From assembly GCF_026914185.1 (NCBI RefSeq), contig NC_070561.1, positions 8,308,001 to 8,372,000 on the forward strand: a stretch of 64,000 bases of DNA. Reading direction: 5' to 3'. This stretch comes from Puccinia triticina. Lineage: Eukaryota; Basidiomycota; Pucciniomycetes; Pucciniales; Pucciniaceae. Shown in pieces: positions 9,361 to 20,954 of the stretch (the stretch's first letter is position 1; the number at the start of each line of letters is the position of its first letter). Made by a program: the position numbers and the translations under genes. The notes beneath the pieces were generated by a model. That model saw only the letters and a program-made list of their open reading frames with translations, did no database searches and had not been told where the DNA came from.

Positions 9361-11190
9361 GAGCAGGTGATGGGCTGGGTGGAAAGGGTGGTCAATGGGC
9401 ATCAGGCGGGGAGAGCTTGAGCGGGGTGGATGAAGAGGCGAGGGGAGGCCGACGGTGGTGAGCGGCTGGTGGTGAACATTACTTGGAGTGGTCTGATGAG
9501 GAGAAGCCGAGAGATCTTCCCCATCACAACTTTGACTTCAACCACAGCCCAATCAACTCAAACCAAAAACAATGTGTATGACAGCCCATTCAACAGCGCC
9601 GGATACTCGATACGGGCAACAGCTTATTCGCTGTCAGGTCCGGTATTGATTGCATTCAACCTACACACACAGAGAGAGAAATAAAAAGCTGTCAGTGTCG
9701 GGTGCAAAGGAGGAGGAGACTCGATCTAAGTACCAGAATCGGCAGATTGCATTGCCAATGTTGTGGCTGAAGTTTCAGTCCGATTGGAGACATCATCCCT
9801 GCAAATACAACCAAACAGTGTTGTCAAGCGCTGAGCCAGAGGCCAACACATGACTTGTATTGTTGGGCTGAGTACACCACAGGGATCAGATTCGTTGTTT
9901 ATGCCATGCCGGTGTCTAGGCAATGGCAAGCGTGGCGCAGGTATCAAACGGCGGGATTAATGGCTGACATGAGGCAGGGGCCTGGCGGTGAAGTTGTTGC
10001 GGGAAAGCGGGGACCTGGATGGTGGGGTATATAAACCAGCCAGGTTGTGTGCAATTGATCCCCAGGGCGTCCTCTGCCGCTGTACTTCCAGCGTGCGGTT
10101 TGTCCTCACCCCCTCCGCTGTTGCACTTGCGCAGTTTGAGGGGCTCTACTCGGTGGCCCCCCTTTGCATAATGCCTTCAATGCGGCGCGCTGGGGGTCAT
10201 CCTCTCACCATTTTTTAACCCTGCTAGACAGGGATGGATGGTGGGCCACGGTGCATCAGCATGCTGATGTTAGGTGGCTGGGTGCAGATTATTGCTCTGT
10301 TTTTGGTTGTTGTAATATTGTGGTTTTTTTGTTGATTTTGGCATTTGTAGAGGGTAAACCCTTCATCTTTTTTTCCTTGAGGTTGTAAAGGGGAAACCTT
10401 TGATTTTTTTTTGTGATTTTTGAAGATTTGTAGGGGAAACCCTTGAAGTTTTGTTCTGTGATTCAGAGGCTTTAATAAACTTGGATTAGAAAATTTCCAC
10501 ATTTTTCATTTTTTCATTTTTACTTTTTTTTATTTCATAATCATTCTTGGGAACTTATTTTCCACCCCTGCAGCCAATCTCATGACTTAAAGGCTGTGTC
10601 CTGAGCTTCTGCATTCAAAAACGTGGAGCAAAAAACATTCATTAGCCCACTGCAGCTGCCATCTCTTATTGGGTGACTACAAAGTCACCCAAAAAAATGA
10701 GGGGCTTGTCCAGGAGAATCTCTGCATTGCCTTCTTGAACTTGTGAGGGCCTTCAATGTCTGTTTAATTGTGTGTTTTCTGATTTTGTTCCTCCAAAGAG
10801 ACTGAAACAGATTCCGCATGAAATACAGCAGCTGAAATGATTAATAAAAAAACATAATAATCCTTGCTATGTAGATAAATGTCTATATGCACTCATGGGC
10901 TACAGTCATTGAAACAGCATAGCATGTTTCAGCACTGAATACAGTTTTAAATGTGTTGAATTGTGTGGGATTCAAGTGCAATGCCCAAGAGGAAACAAAA
11001 ATGTTACACAGAAGTATAGTGAAGGCAGCTGATGGGATGGAGACAAAAAAAATACGTAGTAGGTACATGGGGACTGCTTGCGTGGTCCCAGAAATAAAAA
11101 ACAGGAGGAAAAGTGTCCAGAGACGAGTGTGTGAGGTTGATTATGAAAAAGTGCCCACCAAAAGCTGAAATGCTCTCAGCCCACAGTCAA
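9361..11190. other. Unassigned intergenic stretch, TATA and polyA-like signals
   Basis: No gene was recognised. A good TATA box (GGGTATATAAACC) lies near 10025 and an AATAAA near 10473. Between them are a 16-bp perfect palindrome (CATCAGCATGCTGATG, 10254-10269) and three variants of the block GTAGGGGAAACCCTTGA (about 10330-10460). A related block lies in the left end of the Helitron (about 45355-45440). The layout would suit a solo LTR, but no matching ends or duplication were found. Confidence 0.35.
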
Positions 11191-11200
11191 TAGCAAGTCC

Positions 11201-11797
11201 TAACTTAACTAAGTCTCACCCTCCTACAGGTGGAGTGGTAAAACACTGGTTGCATTGCGCCGACCGGAGGGGGGGACTTACACGCTAAACGGACTTACAG
11301 GCTGACAGCATTTGGTTTTTTGGTGGGGACTTTTTTAAAACTGCTCTCACCCATCCATTTCCTGTCCAATGTCATTATTGTTTGGATTTCCATGATGACC
11401 AAAGTCTTCTTTATCCATGTACTATACCCACCTATCCCCAACCTGTCTTCTTGATGTGCAATGTCCCTTGTAACATCATGAGTTTTGGATTCTGTACAGT
11501 GTGAACTTTGTAATATAGGATGAAGCAGACCACAGATAGTCACAAGAAGTAGATCTGAGGGATTCTGAAGGCCTCAAAAAATTCAGAAAAATTTGGAGAG
11601 ATTCTCCTTGATCTTGGGAATCTTTTGTTCCCCCAAACCTTTGCTGCCCAATGGGAAAGGGTGAAGCCAGAAACGTTTGAAAAACGACATAATTCTGATT
11701 CTGTCAGCCCAAACTTGGACATTGGGTGTAAGTCCCTCCTTCGGAGGGTCCCTGCGGGACAGCGTCCCCCCTCAAATAGAGGGACTTTGTTAAGTTA
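11201..11797. mobile_element. Possible MITE with TAACTTAAC ends
   Basis: Left end TAACTTAACTAAGTC and right end GACTTTGTTAAGTTA form an imperfect inverted pair, and TAGCAAGTCC occurs just outside both ends (11191-11200 and 11799-11808). The outer repeat is not cleanly adjacent on the right, so the boundary and superfamily are uncertain. No coding capacity was recognised inside. Confidence 0.35.
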
Positions 11798-11850
11798 GTA
11801 GCAAGTCCCTCCTTCGGAGCTCAGGTCGCTGCGCTCCCCCGAGGAGGGAA
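11725..11850. repeat. Cluster of GC-rich hairpins
   Basis: Short perfect hairpins (CCCTCCTTCGGAGGG, GTCCCTGCGGGAC, CGGAGCTCAGG..CCCCCGAGG) are packed next to two copies of AAGTCCCTCCTTCGGAG. The cluster partly overlaps the right end of the possible MITE. Function unknown. Confidence 0.5.
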
Positions 11851-12024
11851 ATTAGCTAAGAGCATCAACTATACAGAGACGCATACCTGCGACACTGGTT
11901 TCAACAATTACGATACTGGGTCGATCGCTTTGTCATCGGATCTTGCATGCGAAGTTGGGAACGGCTGAGCAGCGAATCAGAAGCTCAAAGAAAATCGATC
12001 GATCTCAAGATTTGAAGCTCAAGG

Positions 12025-15000
12025 ATGCCTGGTGGTGAAGTTCCCGACTAAAGCCCTCATCCTCTTCTCTCCTTCCACTGATACATACAGCTTTCCATGA
12101 AACTGACATCACCTTTCAAATATGTTTTTTTGTAAATATACCGCACAGGGAAACAATTTGATTGCGATCCCAAAAAATTGGTGATTGATTCGTTGGAAGG
12201 CTTGACTTATCTCAACCCACAAATCGAATATGACCCTACTTACCAAAGTGAGATTAGCTAGATCCTTCAGGCACATCATACATCAAAACTATAACAAAAC
12301 CGCCTGCATGTTGATCTTGTCGTTTGGATTTATCTGTTTTGCACAATTTTGTTTGCAGTCATCAGTTTGAAAGATCTTTCGAAAGACCGATGCCATTTGA
12401 TCTGCGGAGGTGGGAGTGGCCATGAGCCAAGTCATGCTGGATTTGTTGGTTCGGGGTAAATCTGAATCAGTTTCAACAAAACCTAAAAAAATGAATAATT
12501 ATTTAAGCGAGTCTCATGATTGAACTATTTTTTTTTCTCTAATAGGATGCTCTCTGCTGCCGTTTGTGGAAACATCTTTGCTTCACCCAATAGTCAACAA
12601 GTGACAAATTGTCTGGAGAAACTCCAAAATAGCAAAGGGTCTGTTCGTTTTTCTTTACCCTAAGATTCATGCGAGCTTCCTTGAAGGAGGCAAAACTGAC
12701 AGTTTATCATTCGCACCAGTGTTTTGATTGTAGTAAAGAATTACACCGGTGATGTGCGTTTCATTTGTCTTTTCTAACCCAAGTCCATTTTTTTCCATTC
12801 CAGATGTACCAAATCATATCATATTTTCTCACTTTTCAAAAAATAATAGTTTGATGGAATCGTTGATCTTGAATAAACCAAATGATTGCTCACTATTGTT
12901 TCCCTTTGCTTCGAATAAATCTTGGAGTGAATAGGTTTTGAATTTTGGGATAGCCAAGGAACGCTGGATAGCGCGGCGGAATACAGAGGGGATCAAGATG
13001 GTGATTGTCGGAGACGGTTGGGTGATATTTGTCTACATAGATCAAATCAAGCCATTTTTTCACTTTCAATCCTTGATGCATGCAAAAAGTTGACTCTCTG
13101 TGTGACCTTTCTCCCCACAGATGTCTCGGTCGGTAAAGAGCAAGGCAAACTAGCTGGACGTAGAGGGCTCGCAGGGACTGTATTGGTGTACAAGATTGCT
13201 GGTGCTCTCGCTGCTCAAGGGTATGCTACCTAACATTTTTCCCAATAAGCATGTATGGTAAATGTAGTTTCCGATTCTTACCTTAAATCTGCTTGTACTT
13301 ATTCAACAGGTCGTCCTTATCACATGTGCACGCTGTAGCGCAGTTTGTCGCAGACCATTCAGCTACAATTGGGGTGGGCTTTGATCACTGTCAAATCCCG
13401 GGCACCCAGATTAGCAAAGAGCACGACACCATAGGGTCTGATGAAATCGAGATTGGAATGGGAATCCATGTGAGTCCTGCGCAGATTGACTTCTTGTGAT
13501 ATTTGAAACACTTCTTGTTGACTCTCTAATCCACGAAGATCAGAATGAACCGGGATACAAACGTCAAAAGATTACGAATCTCAATCAATTGATCTCCGAT
13601 CTCATGCCCGTTCTGACTTCCACAACCGACAAAGATAGATCATTCCTCCCGTTTCGCACCCAAGGTTCCTCGAGCAAGGACAATGATGTGATACTTTTGA
13701 TCAATAACTTGGGCTCAATTTCTGAACTAGAGATGGGCGCCATCGTCAAGTCGACCGGCACCTGGCTACTTGAAAAAAGCTTTCAAGTCAAAAGGTACGC
13801 ATGTCGATACCACGACCATCGCTAAATTATACACGATTCTTGAAATCTGAACTGAACGTATTCTTGCTTGTTTTACCAGAGTTATATCTGGCACATTCAT
13901 GACATCCTTGGACATGTCTGGATTCTCAATCTCATTGGTTCTACTGCCACCTATAAATGAAGATGTAATGATTGACATCGCTGGCGAGCCGACTCTGGCT
14001 ATCAGTGCCAATATGCTACTGGATCTTTTCGATGCTCCTGCGGATTGCCCTGGCTGGAAATCCGGCTACGCCGGCCAACCAAGCTTCAGCAAGGGGGAAA
14101 AGACAGACACAAAAGCGCAGGTTCATGAGACTTCTGGAAGTGAGAAGAAATCGACTGGAGAGACGTTGACTGGTAGGCCTTCCTTCCCATGATCTCCACT
14201 TTTTCTCTTGACGATGCCTCAGACTCACAGTAATCATAAACTGCACGCTTGATCTAGCGAGCGACCCAGAATTGTTTATCAAAGCCGTCCAGTCAGCATG
14301 CAAAGCGTTAATTGCAGCTGAGCCGGAGATAACAAAATACGACACCATAGCAGGAGATGGCGATTGTGGGCAGACATTAAAAAATGGAGCCGAGGGAATC
14401 CTGGAAGCGATCTCTCAAGAGAAAATTAAGGGATCCAACCTTGTGTCCGACCTCCTTCAGATTTCTGAAGTCGTTAATCGTGATATGGGAGGGACTTCTG
14501 GCGGATTGTACAGGCGAGTTTAATGAATAAATTGTTACTTATACGCTAATCATCTTTTCCAATTGTTGATTCATGTCTGGCATTCACCACAGCATCTACT
14601 TTAATGCTTTGGCAGTAGGTACGCGGATTACATGAGTCAGTGAAATCGATTGGTTTGCTGATGTGATGGTTACTCTAGGAATCGGTAAAAGCAAAAACAC
14701 GAAAAAGATTGATTCGCAAGCCTGGGCCGAAGCCTCAGATGTCAGTCAAGACGCATGCGCCTACCATTGACAGTGTGCTAATTGATTAAGGTTTTTCTCT
14801 ACATTTTCTGGGATGATTTGAAACCACAGTATGCGTTGAACACGTTGTACAAGTACACCAGAGCCCGGTCTCCTTCTCGAACACTCATTGACCCATTATC
14901 CGCGTTCGTCTTGACGTTCACATTGACCCCGACTGAGTTCGACAAGGCGATCGAGGCCGCCAAGGAATCGGCGGAGAATACGATATATTTAGACGCCAAG

Positions 15001-15114
15001 GCTGGTCGAGCTTCCTATGTCGATCGGCAAAAACTTCAAGAATCTCAAGTCCCTGACGCTGGGGCTTGGGGTGTTTGGAAATTGCTGGAAGCAATCGGTC
15101 AAGTTATTAATTAA
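12025..15114 (+). CDS. Dihydroxyacetone (glycerone) kinase, 14 exons
   Basis: Phosphorylates dihydroxyacetone with ATP in the cytosol, feeding glycerol and methylglyoxal-related carbon into glycolysis. Exons: 12025-12034, 12149-12247, 12359-12455, 12546-12638, 12720-12753, 12935-13016, 13121-13220, 13310-13469, 13544-13794, 13880-14172, 14258-14513, 14593-14618, 14679-14740, 14830-15114, giving 615 residues, normal for the family. The DhaK part has CGGGSGHEPSHAGFVG and the substrate-binding His near residue 198 (GFDHCQIPGT). The DhaL part has the Mg-binding Asp cluster GDGDCG (about 440) and the ALNTLYKYTRAR segment. Intron 11 uses GC-AG (14514-14592); the rest are GT-AG. The tiny first exon is the least certain. 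The frame is intact throughout. Confidence 0.93.
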
Positions 15115-16059
15115 ATTTCATCACCATGGACTCCTTTTTACCAAAAAACACGCACAATCATGATGAATTATCTTTCGATGTATCCTGTACTTCTTGATGC
15201 TGCCTTCGATGACATCTATGTAATAGGTCAAGCAGCTAATTTTGTAGTCAGATCAACATCCTTTTTATCTGTTTCTCTAGAAAAGTAGTTTGGCAAAACG
15301 TAGTGAAGGGCTAAGCCACGAGCAACGGTGGGCCAGCTTCGCTAACATTTGCACTGGTGTAGCATAGTGTTAGCTTTTTCAAGCTATGCTAAGGCGGCGC
15401 AACAACCCGGGTTTGCGCAGAGAAAATTCTTGGGGTTGTATTTGAAGCCGTACTTACAATTCATGAATTATGTTTTGAAAATGTGAACTATTTCAGAAGT
15501 AAAAAAATACCAATTTTACAACAATCCTGCTGAACAAACTAAACTATGCAAAGGCAAACAATGACGGCAGAAATTTTGAAGGTTCATGACGTGCAGTTAG
15601 CTGGAATATATGTATGAATTTTCATCAAAATTGAGATAGATAATCTTGATCCTCAGCCCTGACAAACTTTGTAACTATTTTTCCAAGAAAGAGCGAAAAA
15701 AATGAGTGCGAGGTTATGAAAAAGATGAGAAAAAGGATGAAAGAGGACGAACTATCTTCCAAGTCGTAAGATTCTGGGAGTTGAGATTCCAGTAGATTAC
15801 ATTCAGACAAGCCGAGTCCAGCGTTGATCGGATGAAATCGAATTTCATCGGATTGGCCTGCTGCACGAGAATAGAAGGGAGGGAAGAAGGTTGGTATGTG
15901 ATCTCGTTGAAAAGAAAGTCATTTGACGAGTTTAAATTGACTTACCACCCTCCAGATGATGTTGATCAGGAGTTACAAGTGTATGGTCTTTTTTTGTGGG
16001 AGATTTCAGAGCTTGATCGCTTGGTGGGCTTTTTGAGTGCTGAAAGGCGGAGAGACTAG
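15115..16059. other. Intergenic region between DAK and a minus-strand gene
   Basis: No convincing gene. An inverted repeat TAGCATAG..CTATGCTA (about 15359-15391) and a hairpin GCGCAA..TTTGCGC (about 15396-15418) are present. A 75-codon plus-strand frame (15832-16059) shows no family resemblance; on the minus strand this stretch may be the 3' untranslated region of the next gene. Confidence 0.5.
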
Positions 16060-16809
16060 CTAATCATGAGCTTTTAGTGTCTTTGTCGAAAGTCTTCCAC
16101 CAAACCGAGAAACACGCACTGCTGGATGAAGCGATGGACTGCGATGTTGAGGTGGTTGTAGGGCAAGGCTGGCCCATTGCTCGGCCTGTAGAACATCATC
16201 AGGTACAGAATCGAGGGTGATCTTGTCGAGATCCTGATCAACATCGATGTGGTTGAGCCACTGGAACCAGGACGGAGGATCAGGGGGCTGGTTGACCTGG
16301 AGGAGCCGGAGAAACTTGAACTCTGGGATCTTGCCCGAGAAAGGGTCCTCGGAAATCATTCCGGAGAGCTTCCTTGGCCGGTCGACCGACAAAATCGTCT
16401 CCGTCAACCGCCGAATCCGTTCCAGACTCTTCGGACCATTGAATTCGGCATGTTCATCGGTGCGGCTGATACTCGTGCCATTGGCTTCTTCTGCATCTCC
16501 AATCGAGAAGTCTGAGAGGATGAGCGGGCGAGATGACCGTCTGATGCCCAACAGTAAGTTAATGTCCATCATCTCTTGGGACATGGATGGCGGCTTCTTG
16601 GGGAGGACTGCCATGGACCGGCATCGGATAACCCCCGGCCACTCGGGGTCGGGAACGAGAGGTGAACTAGCACCAAATCTGCAGCCGCCGCAGATGTTGA
16701 TTGAAAACCAAGAGGTTTTTACGGCGGTCTGTTTTTGCAGGGTCTGCTGATCTCGACAAGAAATCCTCCAATTAAAATCACACATCACAACAACTACATA
16801 GATCCACAC
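16060..16809 (-). CDS. Unrecognised protein, up to 249 residues
   Basis: I do not recognise a family. The frame is open for 249 codons. Its C-terminal two thirds have ordinary composition (acidic and Leu-rich segments, the sequence PPDPPSWFQWLNHIDVD, a basic tail RVSRFGGRLSTKTLKAHD). The first 35 residues look less natural and include a CAG acceptor-like site near 16740, so the true start may be an internal Met around residue 67 or lie behind an intron. No signal peptide or membrane segment is convincing. It sits tail-to-tail with the kinase gene and upstream of ATG22. Confidence 0.45.
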   Translation of the reverse strand: MWIYVVVVMCDFNWRISCRDQQTLQKQTAVKTSWFSINICGGCRFGASSPLVPDPEWPGVIRCRSMAVLPKKPPSMSQEMMDINLLLGIRRSSRPLILSDFSIGDAEEANGTSISRTDEHAEFNGPKSLERIRRLTETILSVDRPRKLSGMISEDPFSGKIPEFKFLRLLQVNQPPDPPSWFQWLNHIDVDQDLDKITLDSVPDDVLQAEQWASLALQPPQHRSPSLHPAVRVSRFGGRLSTKTLKAHD

Positions 16810-17029
16810 ACATTGAACAAAAGAAAAAGAAACAGACGAGGAAATGACGGGTCCTCTCTTGACTGCTCAACAACCATGATATCTATGCAAAACAAAATGA
16901 AAAAAACGAATCTGAGAAATAGTGGTACACAGGCTATCATCAGGAAAAAAAGAAAACTAGTGTTGAGTGGCTGGGAGTAAAGAATGCTTGATAGATAAAA
17001 CCTAGAGAGAAACCAGACAATTCATGTGA

Positions 17030-19580
17030 TTATCCCTTGGCATTTCTGCTGAATTCTTCGGCCTTCCGCTTCCCACTTGGGACATCAATACGGTTGAGTA
17101 TAGGGAACGATAATAATAGGACGGTCAGTATAAATAAGAACCCGTATCTAATTTCATGCGTGTAATCTATCAAAATCCGGGGAAATCGAGTCCAATAAAA
17201 AAGAGTAGAAATAAGTTTTAGTTCTCCGGAGAAGAAACCCTGGCAGGGAAGTGTGTCAAAACACTTACCGGCTATGACTCCAACGACCAATGGGCCGAAG
17301 AAACTGGAAGATCTGTCAGAAACAAGATTAACGAAAACATGACCGATCAGTTTTGTTCTTGGTGTGTTGAATAAAGGAAGGTTTCGGGGCACTCACTTGT
17401 CGGTGATGCTAAAGAGCGCAAACCATTTAGCTTCATGTCCTGGGGGGATCAATTCACCATATACCGATCTGGCATACGAACTGAAAGCACCGTGAAAGAA
17501 TCCTAAATAGATAATAGCAAAAAAAGCATCTCAGGCTCAGCTGGAATGAACAGAATCAGAGAAAGAAATACTGACCATAGATACCAGCCAGTACAAACAT
17601 TTCCAACTCAGTGGTCAGAACAGGTATCCCAGAAACAACAGAGATGGAAACGTAGACCGGGACAAAACAATTAGAGGCGATTAGGATTTTGAACATATTC
17701 AGGCTACCATTCAAGCCTGAACAATACTTGAGCTTCTGCTGGATTCTCGGCGCAATCAGAGCACCGCCGATTCCAGTCGTAGGGACGATAAGTCCGAGCA
17801 AGATTACGTGTGAGGATGACATCCCTAAATTCGTCTTCGCAAACAGAATCGCCGTGGATCCCAAAGTCGAGAACGCTGGATACATTGACAGAATTGCAGT
17901 ACCCGCAATCGTTGGTAAAACGAAACAAACTCCAAAAGGTGAAATAATCAATTCAGTCTCACCATCACTTAGAAGGAACCAAGCCATCAAGAATCTAATC
18001 GTGTTTTTCAGTTTTTTGTATTCACGAAGCATACTCAGGTAGCCACGAAAACTCTTTGCAGGATTGAAAGGGTTGACAATCTTCACCGAACTCAACGACC
18101 GCCTTGGAGGTAGCAAAAAAACGGAAGCTAAAGGATTTATTGTTAGCATAATCAGTCCAACTGGAGAGTCCCCGTGCCGACTCCTATCAAGTATTTGTTC
18201 AATCTGCCAGACTCACGGATGCCGAACAACGCCCACCATATCCCGCTGAAGCCGATTGCTCCCCGCAGACTATCAGTATTGCCGCCATGGGAAATCACAT
18301 AAATCAAAGCAAGACATAAGGCGATGATGCCCGAAGTGCCACCGAGCGCGACACCGTTGGATGAAATATTGGCGGTGGCCGTTGATATCAAAGTCTTGTA
18401 ATGTTCATCTTCACCAGATGTTGATGAACGGGAATGGATAAGCTCTTTTTTAGCCTCCAGGACTTTGGGCGTGGTTTTGGCGAGAATGGGTATCTGTTTC
18501 GGGGGAAGGAGATTAGCAAGGGGCTGCTTGTGCTGGAGGTAGGAATTTTGAATGAAAATTTACTGAAGTTTGGACTCACAAAGCTGTTCAAACAAACTCC
18601 ACAGGCACCGAGCCCAACGCCTGCCACGATGGCCCAGAGAGCACTCAACGACCACATAGAAGATGAACTGTCCAAGAAGAGAAACATCATCCCCGCGAGA
18701 CTCCCGATGCCCGTAGAGAAAATCAAGAGCAACTTGCGCATGATTGCTAGTGAGATAAATATATACGTGTTATTGAGTCAAAGTTGAGTCACGCTGCTTT
18801 AATATTGGTCTGATTGACGACGAAGCTGAAAAAAAGTGAGCAGTAGTAAAAAACACTCAACGATCGTCTGCCGCGTCGCTCAGGCTTGCGACGACGAAGG
18901 TCTGAATAGCGACACCAATGCTGGACACGTATAGTGGAAAGGATGCGGTATTAACCCAACTTCCCAGCAATTTCACTTCACAAGCAGCACCCTTGAGATC
19001 TGAGGCTACAGCTTGGGCGGAGGGGGTGGACTTGATTGAGCCAGAACAAGCCAGTTGGTGGTTCGGGAGCGTATAGCCATTGTCGCGCGCGAGTTGTTCC
19101 AAGGTGATAGCTGGATCCACTCAATACAAAGGTCGAGAAGTCGTGTTAGCAAACTAAGAATATATGTCCCCGCTTTGCATCGTACGTATATACAACACGA
19201 GGAACCTACGCAGAAATAAACCGGCCCCTACAATTGCAAAGACCTATAACAAGCACGCACATCCTTCGTCAGTAGGCACACCGTTCCTCTGGCCGGACGC
19301 ACTATAGGGGCCATGACCGCCGATGGATTGATAGAGGCTCGAGCTGAGATGTACATAACGCCTGACTGACCTCAAAAGCAAGCGAATAACTATAAAATCC
19401 CCACAAGCCCCTTGCAACGGCTGACGTGGGTTCCCCTGCTTCTTCTGCCAAGAGGAATTCTGAATGTGCGACCGGCGAAGGAAGTAGACTGGCGAGCTCC
19501 TGCTTATCGCTCTCTTCGTCTTCCATATCGAATCGTTGCTCTTCTACTTCCTTGAAGTGACCTTCATCGATCGTCGTCAT
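17030..19580 (-). CDS. ATG22: Atg22-family vacuolar amino-acid effluxer, 9 exons
   Basis: Atg22 proteins export amino acids from the vacuole after autophagic breakdown. Exons on the minus strand: 19580-19371, 19243-19210, 19119-18862, 18746-18580, 18493-18217, 18127-17576, 17502-17397, 17312-17269, 17166-17030, giving 594 residues in frame. Family signs in order: acidic cytosolic N-terminus, [63 protein letters not shown], a hydrophilic loop after exon 4, then [29 protein letters not shown] and [27 protein letters not shown]. About ten or more hydrophobic spans fit a major facilitator fold. The start at 19580 is the first ATG before the acidic segment; an upstream in-frame ATG at 19727 would add an unlikely extension. 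Confidence 0.9.
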
Positions 19581-20126
19581 CGTCGCTGGTTCGGCTGGAG
19601 ACTGTTTCTGTTTGACCAGAAAAAATCTGGTTTGATGGATCTCCGATGAGGGGATCTTCGAGGCCAGATATATGTATTTATGCGTGTAGAAAGTTCTTAC
19701 TGCTCTTGTATCAAAGTTCTTGTGCACTTTTTTTCTTCTTCTATTTATGTATGTATGAATCCCAATTGGTCAGTTGTAACTGGTTCTCTTTACACCGGGA
19801 GATCGAGGTTCCGGTCACTCTTCATGGATGGTTGTCAAGGATCCCGGCTGACGCCTAATAGAAAATAAAAATCAAGCTGGTTGGTTGTGGAGCAAACAAA
19901 CTGGGTTCATCCTGATTCCTAACCGACGCTGACTACACACGTAAACAAACGCCGCTCGTTCACAGCGGGACTGCAATTGAGACACCAACAGGTGCCCGAC
20001 AGTATGTATTGCACACCCTGTACTATTAATACATACTCAATCGGCCGCACTCGTGACTCGAACTATTCCGAAAATCACATGTCACAGACACAAGCCTCTC
20101 CGCGCTGCCGGCCGGACGTCAGGCAG
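19581..20126. other. Intergenic: ATG22 promoter side and hAT flank
   Basis: No gene seen. This stretch is upstream of ATG22 and ends at the left terminus of the hAT element. Short frames here have no recognisable features. Confidence 0.5.
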
Positions 20127-20657
20127 CAAGGCTGTGACCCGGGGTTCGGGACGGGGCATGAGGGTCATCCCGAACCCCAGACCCCGGATATGCCCCGGGG
20201 CACCCTGAAGCCCCGGGTCATGATACTTTTTTTTCTTGCCAGTAAAATGACGTGGGCATCATCCCATTAGGTTTACACTTAGGGCATCAGTGGTGCCTAT
20301 TGGAGTTGAGAGTCTGTACATCCATAGTCCATCAGCCTATTGTCCTCTGCTAATGCGCTTGAAAATCCAATAAATATACTTCTGTATAGCATACCTCCCG
20401 CTCCGGACCAGTTAATAGGCTTTCAATATGAAGACTAAGAGAAAAGCCCCTGCTTCCACTCCCCCTCCCCCTGATTTATCCATCACCAATGGTACTGTTA
20501 TTGAACTTAGTGACAAAGATCAAACCTCGGCACAACCAGTCAAGCAAAGTTGGGTTTGGAATCACTTCTGAATGTCTGGCAACGGCACCGAAGCTGTTTG
20601 TCAAGTTGTCCGGAAAGGTGGGTGTAGAGGTAGTATATGCTGGTACACCTCACACCT

Positions 20658-20729
20658 GTGGATATAGCTCAACGGTAGAGCAACCCAGCATGCATCAGGG
20701 AGATGCGGGTTCGATTCCCCCTGTCCGCA
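20658..20729 (+). ncRNA. tRNA-like Pol III unit in LTR 1 of TRIM 1
   Basis: The stretch folds as a class I tRNA: acceptor GTGGATA with TGTCCGC (two G-U pairs), D stem GCTC/GAGC, anticodon stem CCCAG/CAGGG with one mismatch, and T arm GCGGG-TTCGATT-CCCCC with one mismatch. The A box (TAGCTCAACGG) and B box (GGTTCGATTCC) match the Pol III promoter consensus. The anticodon position reads TGC (Ala-like), but the base before it is A instead of U, so it is probably not a working tRNA. Confidence 0.75.
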
Positions 20730-20752
20730 CTATTCCTTTTACTCGCTCTACA

Positions 20753-20770
20753 GGTTATGAGCCCAGCGCT
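20753..20770 (+). promoter_or_regulatory. Half-tRNA primer-binding site of TRIM 1
   Basis: GGTTATGAGCCCAGCGCT is complementary, with one mismatch, to the anticodon stem-loop half of eukaryotic initiator tRNA-Met (AGCGCTGGGCCCATAACC). Priming by an internal half of this tRNA is known for Drosophila copia; its use here is inferred from sequence and position. Confidence 0.65.
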
Positions 20771-20882
20771 ATAGGCAGCTGCGTACCTGGGATGAGCCTC
20801 TGGGAGGATTAGTGGGCTCTGTCACCGGTGTAGGTGTACAGGGGGTGTGTAGAGGTAGTATATGTTGGTACACCTCACACCT

Positions 20883-20954
20883 GTGGATATAGCTCAACGG
20901 TAGAGCAACCCAGCATGCATCGGGGAGATGCGGGTTCGATTCCCCCTGTCCGCA
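20883..20954 (+). ncRNA. tRNA-like Pol III unit in LTR 2 of TRIM 1
   Basis: Second copy of the LTR-borne tRNA-like unit, with the same A and B boxes. It differs from the first at a base in the anticodon stem (CAGGG to CGGGG). Confidence 0.75.

Noticed and set aside
9430..9853. Two plus-strand frames of 67-84 codons
   Set aside because: No recognisable domain, no splice-linked neighbours, and overlapping each other.
11191..11808. TAGCAAGTCC as a 10-bp target-site duplication
   Set aside because: On the right it is separated from the inverted end by one base, and 10 bp fits no well-known superfamily; kept only as a weak hint.
20658..20954. Two ordinary functional tRNA-Ala genes
   Set aside because: The anticodon-loop U33 is replaced, stems have mismatches, and both lie inside LTRs of a bounded element; better called tRNA-like.
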